DNA from: Kamptonema formosum PCC 6407
GTDB taxonomy: Bacteria; Cyanobacteriota; Cyanobacteriia; Cyanobacteriales; Microcoleaceae
Direction: 5' to 3'
DNA length: 46,849 bases
NCBI RefSeq assembly: GCF_000332155.1
Contig: NZ_KB235903.1
Span: forward strand, 668,307 to 715,155
A model generated the notes under the pieces. It was not told where the DNA came from. It was given only the letters and a program-made list of their open reading frames with translations, and ran no database searches. Of the stretch, positions 17,269 through 26,369 are shown piece by piece (the stretch's first letter is position 1; each line of letters starts with the position of its first letter). The translations under genes were made by a program, and so were the position numbers.

Positions 17269-17324
17269 GTTAACAGTTAACTGTTAACTGTTAATTGGTA
17301 ACTGGTAACTGGTAATTGCTAATT
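17269..17324. repeat. STRR: eight heptamers of the GTTAACT family
   Basis: Eight units in register (GTTAACA, GTTAACT twice, GTTAATT, GGTAACT twice, GGTAATT, GCTAATT) follow TspO. Stepwise single-base changes along the array show how the heptamer drifts. Confidence 0.88.
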
Positions 17325-17468
17325 GTATACTATTTTCAGCTAGAACTTGTAAGGTGAGCGATCGCCAACAAATATTGATGATAAGTTATGAGCTTATTCA
17401 CGGCGACCGCCCTCTTACATTTTAGTGCATAAATCTTATTCTTGTTACAGGAATTATCCGAGTCGATA

Positions 17469-17750
17469 TTATTTAAGAGGATGGTGATCGGCGAGGATTT
17501 TCTCAACTCTGGCTTCATCAATACGAGCAGTTAATCTTGTAGCTTCGTGGTTATCTCTAATGGTTTTTGCCAGCGTAAAAGAGGAGCCGACAGAGAAAGT
17601 TAATCCCATCCCCATAAACCCTTTTACCCAGTTATCGACTGGCAAATAAATAATGCCAAAAGTAGTCGCGGAAAGGGCAAGAATAAAAGAAGCCCAACAC
17701 TGAATCACCCAAGCTGCTGTATCTTTTTGCTGTGCAATTGGTTGTGGCAT
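17469..17750 (-). CDS. YiaA/YiaB two-helix inner-membrane protein
   Basis: A 93-residue protein with two membrane helices (about 15-34 and 42-62; AAWVIQCWASFILALSATTF and KGFMGMGLTFSVGSSFTLAK) separated by a short loop, as in the YiaA/YiaB family. The C-terminal 30 residues are charged and cytoplasmic-like (NHEATRLTARIDEARVEKIL). The function of the family is unknown. Two identical TAGTTAATTAA sequences lie 27 and 63 bp upstream of its start. Confidence 0.85.
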   Translation of the reverse strand: MPQPIAQQKDTAAWVIQCWASFILALSATTFGIIYLPVDNWVKGFMGMGLTFSVGSSFTLAKTIRDNHEATRLTARIDEARVEKILADHHPLK

Positions 17751-18280
17751 ATTCCCTCTGGTTGTGATTTGCCGATTAGTTAATTAAGTTACACAATAGA
17801 CATAGTTAATTAAAGGCGGTAGGTGACAAGGACACTTTGTAAAACTGAACAATGCAATTGGACTTTTAGTTTCGGGGGAAAAACGCTGAGGATAGGGTTT
17901 GAGCTTCCAATCAATAGGAGTGAGAGTGGACAGTTTTGAAACTGGACTAAGGTAAGGTAGGGAAAGCCAGAAAAGGCAAGGGCTTTATTTACGATCTACT
18001 ATAGTTTATACAGCCATCAGTCTTCTCAATCATATCAATAGAATTTTAATAAATTTCAAGCTGCTCTACTTTCTTAAAAACGATCGATATTTTAATTTTT
18101 CATCTCTAGGCGATCGTAGGAGAGCAGTTAATTGCGCTCAACCCAAAGCAATTGATAATCTCTCTCACCGTCAGAGACAGGAGACATTCTTTGTATATAC
18201 AAGAGCTCCACTCCAGCCTCTTTAGCTATAATTGGCTATTATTATTGACCGACAGGTGGCATATTTAGAACAAAAAACCT
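17751..18280. other. Divergent intergenic region upstream of signalling module A
   Basis: There is no gene in these 530 bases. It has two direct copies of TAGTTAATTAA (17777-17787 and 17813-17823) close to the yiaA-like gene, and A/T-rich DNA before the kinase at 18281. The kinase promoter was not identified. Confidence 0.5.
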
Positions 18281-21200
18281 ATGTTGACAATCTTCGAGGA
18301 GTTCTTTTCATCAGGTCAGTTTATCCCTCACGGTAACAGTTACCTGTGGCAACCTCAACTGCTATGGCTTCACATTTTATCGAATTTGTCGATCGCGATC
18401 GCCTATTTCTCAATTCTGGCGATGTTAATCTATTTCGTATACAAGCGCAGGGATGTTCCGTTTCTACGGATATTTATTTTAGTTGGAGTATTTACCCTTC
18501 TCAGCGGTACAGGTCACTTGCTCGAAATTTTGACGCTATGGCATCCGCTTTACTGGTTGAGTGTGGTTGAGCAAGCGATGACCGGTTTGGTTTTCTGTTA
18601 CACGGTAGCACAAATGGTAACGCTGCTACCTAAATTTTTTGCTCTGAGGAACTCAGAACAATTAGAAACTATTAACCAAGAATTAGAACACGAAATTGCT
18701 GAACGGCAAAAAGCAGAAGAAGCTCTCAAAAGTATTGTCGCTGCCACAGCTTCAGTAACGGGAGAGAAATTTTTCTCAGCTTTAACGCAATATCTAGCAA
18801 AAGCTCTGGACGTTCGCTATGCCTTTGTTGCCGAAATAGTGAGCAAGGAATCCCAGAAATTGAAAGCGCTGGCTTTCTGGAACGGTAACAATATTGAAGA
18901 CAACTTTGAATATATATTATCCGATACTCCTTGCGAACTCGCGATCGAGCAAGCATCGCTGCAATATTTCCCAGAGCGAGTACAGGAACTTTTCCCAAAA
19001 GCTATAGATTTAAAGAAAATGGAAGCTATTTGCTATTTGGGTGTACCGCTACTTTCGGCGAAGGGAGAAGTAATTGGGATACTGTGTATCAACAGCGATC
19101 GGCCTTTGGTGAATGAGGAAAGCGCCAAGGCAATTATGAGAGTATTTGCTGGTAGAGCCACCGCTGAACTTCAGCGCCAGAGGGCAGAAAGTGCTAAGAA
19201 CCGCGCCTATGAAGACTTAGAAAATCGGGTGCAAGAACGGACAGCAGAGCTAGTAGAAACAAATGCAATTTTAGAGACTGAAATTAGAGAAAAAGTTGTG
19301 GCAGAATCGGCTTTAAGAAAAAGCGATATCCGCCTACGCAAACAACAAGATGGGCTGCTAAAATTAGCAAAAAAACAAAGTATTTATGAGGGAAATATCC
19401 AGGGAGCTTTGAGGGAAATCACCGAAGTGGCAGCCCGGACTCTGAGCGTAGAAAGAGCTAGCGTGTGGTTTTATAGCGAGGGCAAATCAGAGATTTACTG
19501 TGCTGATTTGTACGAAGTTACTCCTAACAGGCACAGTCAAGGTACAAAACTTTCTGCTACTGACTATCCCAACTATTTTCAAGGTTTAGAAACAGACAGA
19601 GTGATTGTCGCCAACGACGCTCATACTCATCCGCGAACTCAAGAGTTTAGCGAATTATATTTAACTCCTCTATCAATTGCCTCTATGTTAGACACTCCGA
19701 TTAATTTCAAGGGACAAAGTGTAGGAGTAATTTGTTTAGAACAGGTAGGAACGGCTAGAAATTGGGCAATTGAAGAGCAAAACTTTAGCAGTTATTTAGC
19801 TTATATGACTTCTCTAGCGATGGAGTCACGCGATCGCAAACGGGCAGAATTAGCTTTGCGGGAGACAGCAGAACGGGAAAAGGCAATTGCATTTATGATG
19901 CAGCGAATCCGCCAAACCTTAGAAATTGATAAGATTTTCAGCGCAGCAACCTCTGAACTGCGACAAGCGATCGACTGCGATCGCGTTGGAGTTTACCGTT
20001 TCAACCCTGACTGGAGTGGAAATTTCGTTGCTGAGTCAGTAGCATCAGGCTGGAAAGTCCTTTTAGATTCACCAATAAATCAGCCTCAGCGAACAGAAAC
20101 AACTATAGAAAAAGAGAATTGTGCCACCAAAACATTAAGCATTACTGGGGAACCCATAGAAGATACTTACCTGCAAGCAAATCAAGGCGGTTTTTACCAA
20201 CAAAAAACATATTATCGCTCCGTTCCCAATATTTACCAAGCCGGATTTGATACCTGTTACATCGACCTATTGGAGCAATTTCAGGCACGGGCTTACATCA
20301 TCACTCCTATCTTTTGTAGCAGTAAACTTTGGGGCTTACTGGCAACTTATCAAAATTCCGATATTCGAGAGTGGCGGGAAGCAGAAATTAAAATGGTAGT
20401 TCAAATTGGCGCTCAATTAGGAGTTGCCATACAGCAAGCAGAATTGTTAGCTCAAACTCAAAAGCAAGCGGCAGAACTTAAAATAGCAAAGGAATCTGCT
20501 GATGCCGCTAACAGCGCCAAAAGCGAATTTCTTGCCAACATGAGCCACGAATTGAGAACTCCGCTCAACGCCATTCTTGGTTTTAGCCAACTGATGAACC
20601 GCGATCGATCGCTATCAACAGAGTACATACAATATCTAAATATTATCAACCGCAGCGGGGAGCATTTACTGGAATTAATTAACGATATTCTGGAAATGTC
20701 AAAAATCGAGGCGGGGCGCATGGTACTCTATGAAAATGAATTCGATCTCTACAACTTACTCGACAATCTTGAAGATATGCTCCAACTCAAAGCTCAATCT
20801 AAGGCTTTGAAACTGACTTTTCAGCGAGATAAAACAGTACCGAAATTTGTAAAAACAGACCAAAGCAAACTACGTCAGATCTTGATAAATTTGATAGGAA
20901 ATGCACTAAAATTTACAGAAAAAGGTAACGTTATCCTGCGAGTAAAAGTTGCCGGCAGAGAAAGAAGTAATAACGAACAGAAAGAAAATACAAATATTCC
21001 TTCTTCCTTCTTCCTTCTTCCTTCTTCCTTCTTCCTTCAGTTTGAAGTTGAAGATACTGGCCCTGGTATTGCTCCAGAGGATTTCGACAAGTTATTTGAA
21101 GCCTTCGGACAAACCGCAACAGGTTTGAAATCAGGTCAAGGTACAGGCTTAGGCTTACCTATCAGTCAAAAGTTCGTACAATTGATGGGCGGAGAAATTA

Positions 21201-21976
21201 CCGTTAGCAGCCAACTGGGTCAAGGTGCTAAATTTACCTTTGACATTCAGGCTAGTTCCGTTGATAGAATTGAGAGTGAGAAAGCTCAGGCTATCAATAA
21301 AAAAATCCTCGGTTTAGCGCCCAACCAACTGGCCCACCGAATTTTGATTGTCGAGGACAATCCTGCTAACCGCCTACTCCTAGTTCGGTTAGTCAGTTCA
21401 CTAGGCTTTGAAGTGCGCGAAGCCGAAAATGGTCAACAAGGCATAGCCCTATGGGAAAGTTGGGAGCCGCACCTAATCTGGATGGACATGAGGATGCCCG
21501 TTATCGATGGATATGAAGCTACCAAAAAGATCAGAGCTCAGTCAAAGAGTCGCGAAACAGTAATTATTGCCTTAACTGCTAGCGTCTTTGAAGAAGAGCA
21601 ACAACTGATTTTATCAGCAGGATGTGATGATATGGTGCGTAAACCTTTTAAAGAACAAGAGCTGCTAGCTAAAATGAGTCAATATTTAGGAGTGAATTAC
21701 CTATACGAAAATGATGGGGAAGATCTAATCACAAATTCTGAAAGCGAAGTATGTGATTTTTCTAGAATCCTTCAGCCAGAAACCTTGCAATTAATGCCGA
21801 AGGAATGGATAAAACAGCTATATCTAGCTGCCTCTCAAGGCAGCGACTCTCTGATTTATCAGCTCCTTGAACAAATCCCCGCAGAAAATTCTGCTATTGC
21901 TAAAGCCATAGGTGACTTAGTTGAGAATTTCCGGTTTGATAAAATTCTAGAATTAGCTCAACTAACTATCAGTTAA
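18281..21976 (+). CDS. Hybrid histidine kinase with a degenerate ethylene-receptor-type membrane domain
   Basis: A 1231-residue sensor kinase. Residues 1-115 form the three-helix ETR1-like domain (FIPHGNSYLW, IAIAYFSILAMLIYFV, SGTGHLLE). A coiled coil follows, then three GAF domains (about 148-300, 365-525, 545-730), HisKA with His756 (MSHELRTPLN), HATPase (about 855-990; ATP-lid motif GTGLGLPIS), a REC domain with Asp1069, and a short helical tail. Positions equal to ETR1 Asp25, Pro36 and Cys65 are Asn35, Leu46 and Ser75; Tyr42, Ile45 and His79 are kept. Copper and ethylene binding is therefore doubtful. The third GAF has Cys659-Tyr where the sister protein has Cys-His. A heptamer repeat interrupts the HATPase domain. 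The kinase is followed 42 bp later by a REC-GGDEF-EAL gene. Confidence 0.9.
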   Translation: MLTIFEEFFSSGQFIPHGNSYLWQPQLLWLHILSNLSIAIAYFSILAMLIYFVYKRRDVPFLRIFILVGVFTLLSGTGHLLEILTLWHPLYWLSVVEQAMTGLVFCYTVAQMVTLLPKFFALRNSEQLETINQELEHEIAERQKAEEALKSIVAATASVTGEKFFSALTQYLAKALDVRYAFVAEIVSKESQKLKALAFWNGNNIEDNFEYILSDTPCELAIEQASLQYFPERVQELFPKAIDLKKMEAICYLGVPLLSAKGEVIGILCINSDRPLVNEESAKAIMRVFAGRATAELQRQRAESAKNRAYEDLENRVQERTAELVETNAILETEIREKVVAESALRKSDIRLRKQQDGLLKLAKKQSIYEGNIQGALREITEVAARTLSVERASVWFYSEGKSEIYCADLYEVTPNRHSQGTKLSATDYPNYFQGLETDRVIVANDAHTHPRTQEFSELYLTPLSIASMLDTPINFKGQSVGVICLEQVGTARNWAIEEQNFSSYLAYMTSLAMESRDRKRAELALRETAEREKAIAFMMQRIRQTLEIDKIFSAATSELRQAIDCDRVGVYRFNPDWSGNFVAESVASGWKVLLDSPINQPQRTETTIEKENCATKTLSITGEPIEDTYLQANQGGFYQQKTYYRSVPNIYQAGFDTCYIDLLEQFQARAYIITPIFCSSKLWGLLATYQNSDIREWREAEIKMVVQIGAQLGVAIQQAELLAQTQKQAAELKIAKESADAANSAKSEFLANMSHELRTPLNAILGFSQLMNRDRSLSTEYIQYLNIINRSGEHLLELINDILEMSKIEAGRMVLYENEFDLYNLLDNLEDMLQLKAQSKALKLTFQRDKTVPKFVKTDQSKLRQILINLIGNALKFTEKGNVILRVKVAGRERSNNEQKENTNIPSSFFLLPSSFFLQFEVEDTGPGIAPEDFDKLFEAFGQTATGLKSGQGTGLGLPISQKFVQLMGGEITVSSQLGQGAKFTFDIQASSVDRIESEKAQAINKKILGLAPNQLAHRILIVEDNPANRLLLVRLVSSLGFEVREAENGQQGIALWESWEPHLIWMDMRMPVIDGYEATKKIRAQSKSRETVIIALTASVFEEEQQLILSAGCDDMVRKPFKEQELLAKMSQYLGVNYLYENDGEDLITNSESEVCDFSRILQPETLQLMPKEWIKQLYLAASQGSDSLIYQLLEQIPAENSAIAKAIGDLVENFRFDKILELAQLTIS
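20996..21038 (+). repeat. In-frame STRR (TTCTTCC x5) inside the kinase ATPase domain
   Basis: Five perfect TTCTTCC units (21001-21035) with partial flanking units are read as two copies of PSSFFLL (residues 907-919). Because 7 bp is not a multiple of 3, the peptide repeats every 21 bp. The sister kinase at 38240-41764 has a shorter, unrelated loop here and no array, so this is an insertion or expansion specific to this copy. Confidence 0.92.
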
Positions 21977-22018
21977 AAAGTTAAAAATTCAAATCTAAGC
22001 AAGTAGGGAAAAGCTAAA

Positions 22019-23854
22019 ATGGATGGGAATCAGGCTGGCATCGTCCAAGAAGATATCTTAATTGTTGACGACAACCCAGACAATTTGCGCCTTCTCTCTA
22101 AAATGCTGACTAAAAAGGGATATCACGTTCGCAAGGCATTAAACGGGCAAATGGCATTAACAGCCGCGCAAGCTGTTGTGCCGGATCTAGTTTTGCTCGA
22201 TATTATGATGCCAGAAATGGATGGCTATGAAGTTTGTACGCATTTGAAAGCCGATCCGAAAACAGCGGAAATTCCTGTGATTTTTTTGAGTGCGCTGAGC
22301 GATGCTTTTGATAAAGTAAAAGCCTTTGCCGTAGGAGGTGCTGATTACGTTGCGAAGCCATTTCAACTTGCAGAAGTGTTAGCTCGCGTCCAAAATCAAC
22401 TTGCACTTAGAGCCGCAGAACTAGAAAAAAAACAACTAAATTATCAATTGGAAGAGCGAGTAAAAGAGCGCACTCACCAACTAGAAGCAGCTAATTCTGA
22501 ACTGAAGCGGGAGATAGGCGAACGGAAACTCTTAGAGGAGCAACTGCTAAAAATGGCGCTCCATGATGCCCTCACTGGTTTGCCCAACCGAGTGTTATTT
22601 ATGGAACGTTTAGTACAAGCTCTTAATTGTTCAAAAGAAGTTAAAGGCTATCAGTTTGCAGTGCTATTTTTAGACTGCGATCGCTTTAAAGTTATTAATG
22701 ATTCTCTTGGTCATCCCGTTGGCGACGAACTGCTAATTGCCCTCGCTCGCCGTTTAGAAAAATCTCTCCATCCCAAAAATACCCTAGCTCGATTGGGGGG
22801 CGATGAATTTGCAGTTTTGATCGTGGATATTGAAAATATTACTACTGCCACCCAGTCAGCAGAACGCATACTTCAGAGACTTGCTTTGCCGTTTCAACTT
22901 AAAAGGTATGAAGTTTTTATTAATGCCAGTATTGGGATTGCTGTAGGTAATTTTAATTACGAACAGCCAGAGCATTTATTGCGGGATGCGGATACCGCAA
23001 TGTATCGAGCTAAGAATTTAGGCAAAGGTCAGTATCAAATTTTCGATCCAGCAATGCACGATGCTGCTCTTAAAGTTTTGCAGCTAGAAAATGACCTCCG
23101 TAGAGCTGTCAACCAACAGGAGTTTATTGTCTACTATCAGCCAATTGTTGCTCTAAATACCGGCAGAATTTTTGGATTTGAGGCGCTGGTGCGGTGGCAG
23201 CATCCTCAAAAAGGTCTAGTTTCTCCTGCCCTATTTATTCCCGCAGCAGAAGAAACTGGTTTGATTAATTCTATTGGCAAGTGGGTTTTGGGGGAAGCTT
23301 GTCGCCAGTTGCGTCTATGGGATCGGGAAAAAGTCGCTGACTATCCTTTAACGATGAGTGTTAATCTTTCAGTACGGCAATTTGCACAGCCAGATTTAAT
23401 TGAGCAAATTGACCAAATTTTGACCCAAACACAACTTAATCCCAAGTTTCTCAAATTGGAGATTACAGAAAGTGCTATTATGGAAAATGCTAAATCTGCT
23501 GCGGTTATTCTCCAAAAACTCCGAGAACGGCACATTCAATTGAGTATCGATGACTTCGGCACGGGTTATTCTTCCCTGAGTTACCTACATTCTTTTCCTG
23601 TTGACAATTTAAAAATTGACCGCTCTTTTGTGCAACGTTTGGATGGAAAAGCGGAAAATATGGGGTTGATATCAGCAATTATGAGTATTAGTCAGGCTTT
23701 GGGAATGAATGCGATTGCAGAAGGAATTGAAACCCAAGAACAGTTAGCCCAACTTAGAAGTTTAAATTGCCCTTTTGGTCAGGGGTATCTATTTTCTAAA
23801 CCTTTGGAAGCAACAGCAGCAACAAATTTAATTCTATCGGCTCCTCGGTGGTAA
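22019..23854 (+). CDS. Response regulator with REC, GGDEF and EAL domains
   Basis: A 611-residue cyclic di-GMP enzyme under phosphorelay control. The REC domain (about 12-130) has Asp61 in LLDIMMP. A coiled coil (about 135-170) leads to GGDEF (RLGGDEF, residues 260-264) and EAL (Glu388-Ala-Leu). EAL catalytic motifs are complete: LEITESAIM, IDDFGTGYSSL, KIDRSFV, EGIETQEQ. No RxxD inhibitory site is seen five residues before GGDEF. Both synthesis and breakdown of cyclic di-GMP look possible. It follows the hybrid kinase by 42 bp and precedes the REC-kinase by 3 bp. Its start (MDGNQAG...DILIVDDNPDN) resembles the REC-cyclase at 41800 (MDSNQAS...). Confidence 0.95.
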   Translation: MDGNQAGIVQEDILIVDDNPDNLRLLSKMLTKKGYHVRKALNGQMALTAAQAVVPDLVLLDIMMPEMDGYEVCTHLKADPKTAEIPVIFLSALSDAFDKVKAFAVGGADYVAKPFQLAEVLARVQNQLALRAAELEKKQLNYQLEERVKERTHQLEAANSELKREIGERKLLEEQLLKMALHDALTGLPNRVLFMERLVQALNCSKEVKGYQFAVLFLDCDRFKVINDSLGHPVGDELLIALARRLEKSLHPKNTLARLGGDEFAVLIVDIENITTATQSAERILQRLALPFQLKRYEVFINASIGIAVGNFNYEQPEHLLRDADTAMYRAKNLGKGQYQIFDPAMHDAALKVLQLENDLRRAVNQQEFIVYYQPIVALNTGRIFGFEALVRWQHPQKGLVSPALFIPAAEETGLINSIGKWVLGEACRQLRLWDREKVADYPLTMSVNLSVRQFAQPDLIEQIDQILTQTQLNPKFLKLEITESAIMENAKSAAVILQKLRERHIQLSIDDFGTGYSSLSYLHSFPVDNLKIDRSFVQRLDGKAENMGLISAIMSISQALGMNAIAEGIETQEQLAQLRSLNCPFGQGYLFSKPLEATAATNLILSAPRW

Positions 23855-23857
23855 GAT

Positions 23858-25141
23858 ATGACTAAAACTGCTGACATTCTAATTGTTGATGATACGCCCG
23901 ATAATATTCGGTTTTTATCTTCTCTGTTGGTAGAACAAGGATATAATGTTCGTAAAGCCCTCAATGGGAAAATGGCATTGACCGCAGTTAAAGCGGTTTT
24001 ACCCGATTTAATATTGTTAGATATTAATATGCCCGGTATGAATGGTTATGAGGTGTGCGAACATCTCAAAAATGATGCTAAAACTTCTGCTGTCCCTGTG
24101 ATTTTTTTAAGTGCTTTGGATGGTGTAGTAGATAAAGTTAAAGCTTTTCAGATAGGTGGTGTAGACTATATCACTAAGCCTTTTCAACTTGAAGAAATTT
24201 TAGCGAGAATTCAAAGCCAACTTAAGATTAAAACTCTTCAAACTAAACTGCAAGTGCAGAATGCACAGCTCGAATCAGCATTGGAAGAACTAAAACATAC
24301 TCAATTACAACTGGTTCAGAAAGAAAAAATGATCGGTTTGGGTGTGTTAGCGGCAGGGATAGCTCACGAAATAAACAATCCAATTAACTTTATTTCTGGT
24401 AATATTAATCATGCTCGTCAATATATTATAAACTTATTAAAGTTGATTGCTCTTTATAAAGAAGCTTACCCCACTCCGACGACGAATATTCAGGAAGTTA
24501 TTGATGAGATAGATTTAGACTTTCTGGTTCCTGACTTGGAACAACTCCTAGATTCGATGCAAAAGGGTACGGATCGCATCCGCACAACAATTCTTGCTTT
24601 ACGGATTTTCTCTCGTTTGGACGAGTCAGATATTAAAGCTGTAGATATTCACCAAGGAATTGACAGCACTCTACTATTGTTAGAGCATCGCTTGAAGCCA
24701 GAGGGGAAATCATCGGCGATTCAAGTTATTAAAGAATATGGAAATTTACCATTAGTTACTTGTTATGCTAGTCAGCTCAATCAGGTATTTTTCAATTTAT
24801 TAAGTAATGCTATTGATGCTTTAGAGTCAAAGGATGAGCAAGATAACTCTAAATCTTCAGTACCCACAATTTGGATTACCACAGAGTTAAGTAATGCAGT
24901 CACTATTACTATTAGAATTAAAGACAACGGCGTGGGGATTGCCGATGAGGTCAAATCTCAGTTATTCGATCCATTTTTTACCACTAAATCAGTAGGAAAA
25001 GGCAGCGGACTAGGGTTATTAACAAGTTATCAAATTATCGTGGAGAAGCACAAAGGGCAGATAACTTGTCACTCTTCCTTGGGAAGTGGTGCAGAGTTTA
25101 AAGTCGATATTCCAGTGAAGGTGTTAACAGTTAATGGTTAA
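23858..25141 (+). CDS. REC-histidine kinase
   Basis: A 427-residue protein with an N-terminal receiver (Asp55 in LLDINMP), a coiled coil (about 120-155) and a C-terminal kinase with His170 (GIAHEINNPINF) and an HATPase domain (NAIDALE, DNGVGI, GKGSGLGL). It has no membrane segment, so it is probably an intermediate in a phosphorelay with the preceding genes. Its kinase part is close to that of the ethylene-receptor-like protein at 36585-38138 (shared FSRLDE, IKEYG-LPLV, NQVF). It begins 3 bp after the GGDEF-EAL gene. The last six codons (VLTVNG) and the stop are made of an STRR array. Confidence 0.93.
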   Translation: MTKTADILIVDDTPDNIRFLSSLLVEQGYNVRKALNGKMALTAVKAVLPDLILLDINMPGMNGYEVCEHLKNDAKTSAVPVIFLSALDGVVDKVKAFQIGGVDYITKPFQLEEILARIQSQLKIKTLQTKLQVQNAQLESALEELKHTQLQLVQKEKMIGLGVLAAGIAHEINNPINFISGNINHARQYIINLLKLIALYKEAYPTPTTNIQEVIDEIDLDFLVPDLEQLLDSMQKGTDRIRTTILALRIFSRLDESDIKAVDIHQGIDSTLLLLEHRLKPEGKSSAIQVIKEYGNLPLVTCYASQLNQVFFNLLSNAIDALESKDEQDNSKSSVPTIWITTELSNAVTITIRIKDNGVGIADEVKSQLFDPFFTTKSVGKGSGLGLLTSYQIIVEKHKGQITCHSSLGSGAEFKVDIPVKVLTVNG

Positions 25142-25150
25142 GTGGTAATT
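25123..25150 (+). repeat. STRR (GTTAACA family) forming the end of the REC-kinase gene
   Basis: Four heptamers, GTTAACA, GTTAATG, GTTAAGT and GGTAATT, begin inside the coding sequence. The stop codon TAA (25139-25141) is part of the third unit. The array probably replaced the original gene end. Confidence 0.8.
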
Positions 25151-25279
25151 AGTCTACGAATATGACTAATTCCAAGCGTGCGTACTACTTTGGCAATAGC
25201 TATTTTACGCCTTAAGGGTGGTTCAGTTTAGCCTAGCTCAATGTTAACATGAATTACGTAAAAATCTGTCTGAAATTCA

Positions 25280-25705
25280 ATGAAAAACCAAAAAGAACTC
25301 TGGCGAGTCATTCTAGCAGTATCCTTGACTGTTGTAGGAGTGCTACACTTTGTATCATGGGATCAATTTGTCCGAATTGTACCGCCGCAACTTCCCTACC
25401 CCAAAGAATTAGTTTATATCAGTGGTTTCTTCGAGATTCTAGGAGGAATTGGGCTGTTAGTTCCGCCAGTGAGCCGTGCCGCAGCGTGGGGCTTAATTGC
25501 CCTCTTTATTGCCGTATTTCCCGCCAATATTAATATGGCAGTTAACAATATTCCCATAGATGGAATTCCCCAAAATCAACTATTGTACTGGCTAAGGCTG
25601 CCTTTCCAAGCTGTCTTTATTTACTGGGCGTGGCTATACACTCAACCTGATGAAGATCGGCCCCGTGCTTCAATTATTCCCTACGGCACTGAAGATGCAA
25701 AATGA
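25280..25705 (+). CDS. DoxX-like family membrane protein
   Basis: A 141-residue protein with four predicted membrane helices (about 8-26, 42-62, 68-90, 103-123), the DoxX pattern. Typical features are TVVGVLHFVSWDQFVRIVPP (first helix and loop), a central SGFFEILGGIGLL, and PANINMAVNN after the third helix. DoxX relatives are linked to thiol or quinone redox chemistry, but the substrate here is unknown. The next gene overlaps its end by 4 bp (ATGA), so they are probably co-translated. Confidence 0.85.
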   Translation: MKNQKELWRVILAVSLTVVGVLHFVSWDQFVRIVPPQLPYPKELVYISGFFEILGGIGLLVPPVSRAAAWGLIALFIAVFPANINMAVNNIPIDGIPQNQLLYWLRLPFQAVFIYWAWLYTQPDEDRPRASIIPYGTEDAK

Positions 25706-26193
25706 AAAAGTTTGATTATTCTCTGGATTTCAAAACCCTCAATTTTCGAGAACATCCTGAGCTTTATCGCGTTGGTAAAGGGGAGCAGGGAGTGCTATTG
25801 GTGGAACCTTACAAAGGAGAAATTCTGCCTTATTGGAGATTTAAAACTCCTGAAATTGCGAGGGAATCTAGCAATAAAATCTACTCCATGTTTTTAGAGT
25901 ATTTGGAACAGGAGGATTTTGTAGGAGCGGATATGGCTCGCAAGTTTTTGCAGATGGGCTATACCCGCTCCCGCCGCTATGCTAATCATAAAAGCGGGAA
26001 AAAATATAAGTCAAATCCTCAGAAGGAAAGCTCTGCTGAAGCGGAAATGTTAGCAAGAAAAGATATATTGCCTCTGGAAATAGATGTGGTAAAAGCGGAA
26101 TCGGCGGTTATTTTTAAAGAGAAATGGATACTGGCAAAAACTAACGAAAAGTATCTTCAGCTTTTAGCAAAACATACAGTAGCTTTCAGTTAA
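25702..26193 (+). CDS. DUF4385 family protein
   Basis: A 163-residue soluble protein whose sequence matches the DUF4385 pattern: FDYSLDFKTLNFREHPELY, VGKGEQGVLLVEPYK, LPYWRFKTPEIA, and FVGADMARKFLQMGYTRSRRY. The family occurs in bacteria and phages and has no known function. The basic segment after RRYANHKSGKKYK could bind nucleic acid, though that is only a composition-based idea. The gene is coupled to the DoxX-like gene by a 4-bp overlap. Confidence 0.85.
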   Translation: MKKFDYSLDFKTLNFREHPELYRVGKGEQGVLLVEPYKGEILPYWRFKTPEIARESSNKIYSMFLEYLEQEDFVGADMARKFLQMGYTRSRRYANHKSGKKYKSNPQKESSAEAEMLARKDILPLEIDVVKAESAVIFKEKWILAKTNEKYLQLLAKHTVAFS

Positions 26194-26369
26194 AGTAGGT
26201 ATATGGCTAATTAGTCGCTGAAATTATAATATAGTATTTAGGGAAGATTGCTGGTAACGCCGCTCTCTGGTCAATGAAGTGCAAGGATCGCAGTTTTATT
26301 AATGTTGGCAAATCTGATACTATTAAAGTACCGCATTGCCACAACTATCTTTCACTCTACCGCCTAAAA

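Noticed and set aside
20255-20260. Cys659 in the third GAF of the 18281 kinase as a bilin attachment site.
   Set aside because: The usual following His is Tyr and no DXCF motif is present, so there is not enough support to call this GAF a photoreceptor, though the Cys itself is kept.
22775-22810. Product-inhibition (RxxD) site in the GGDEF domain of the 22019 regulator.
   Set aside because: The residues before RLGGDEF (HPKNTLA) do not have the RxxD pattern.
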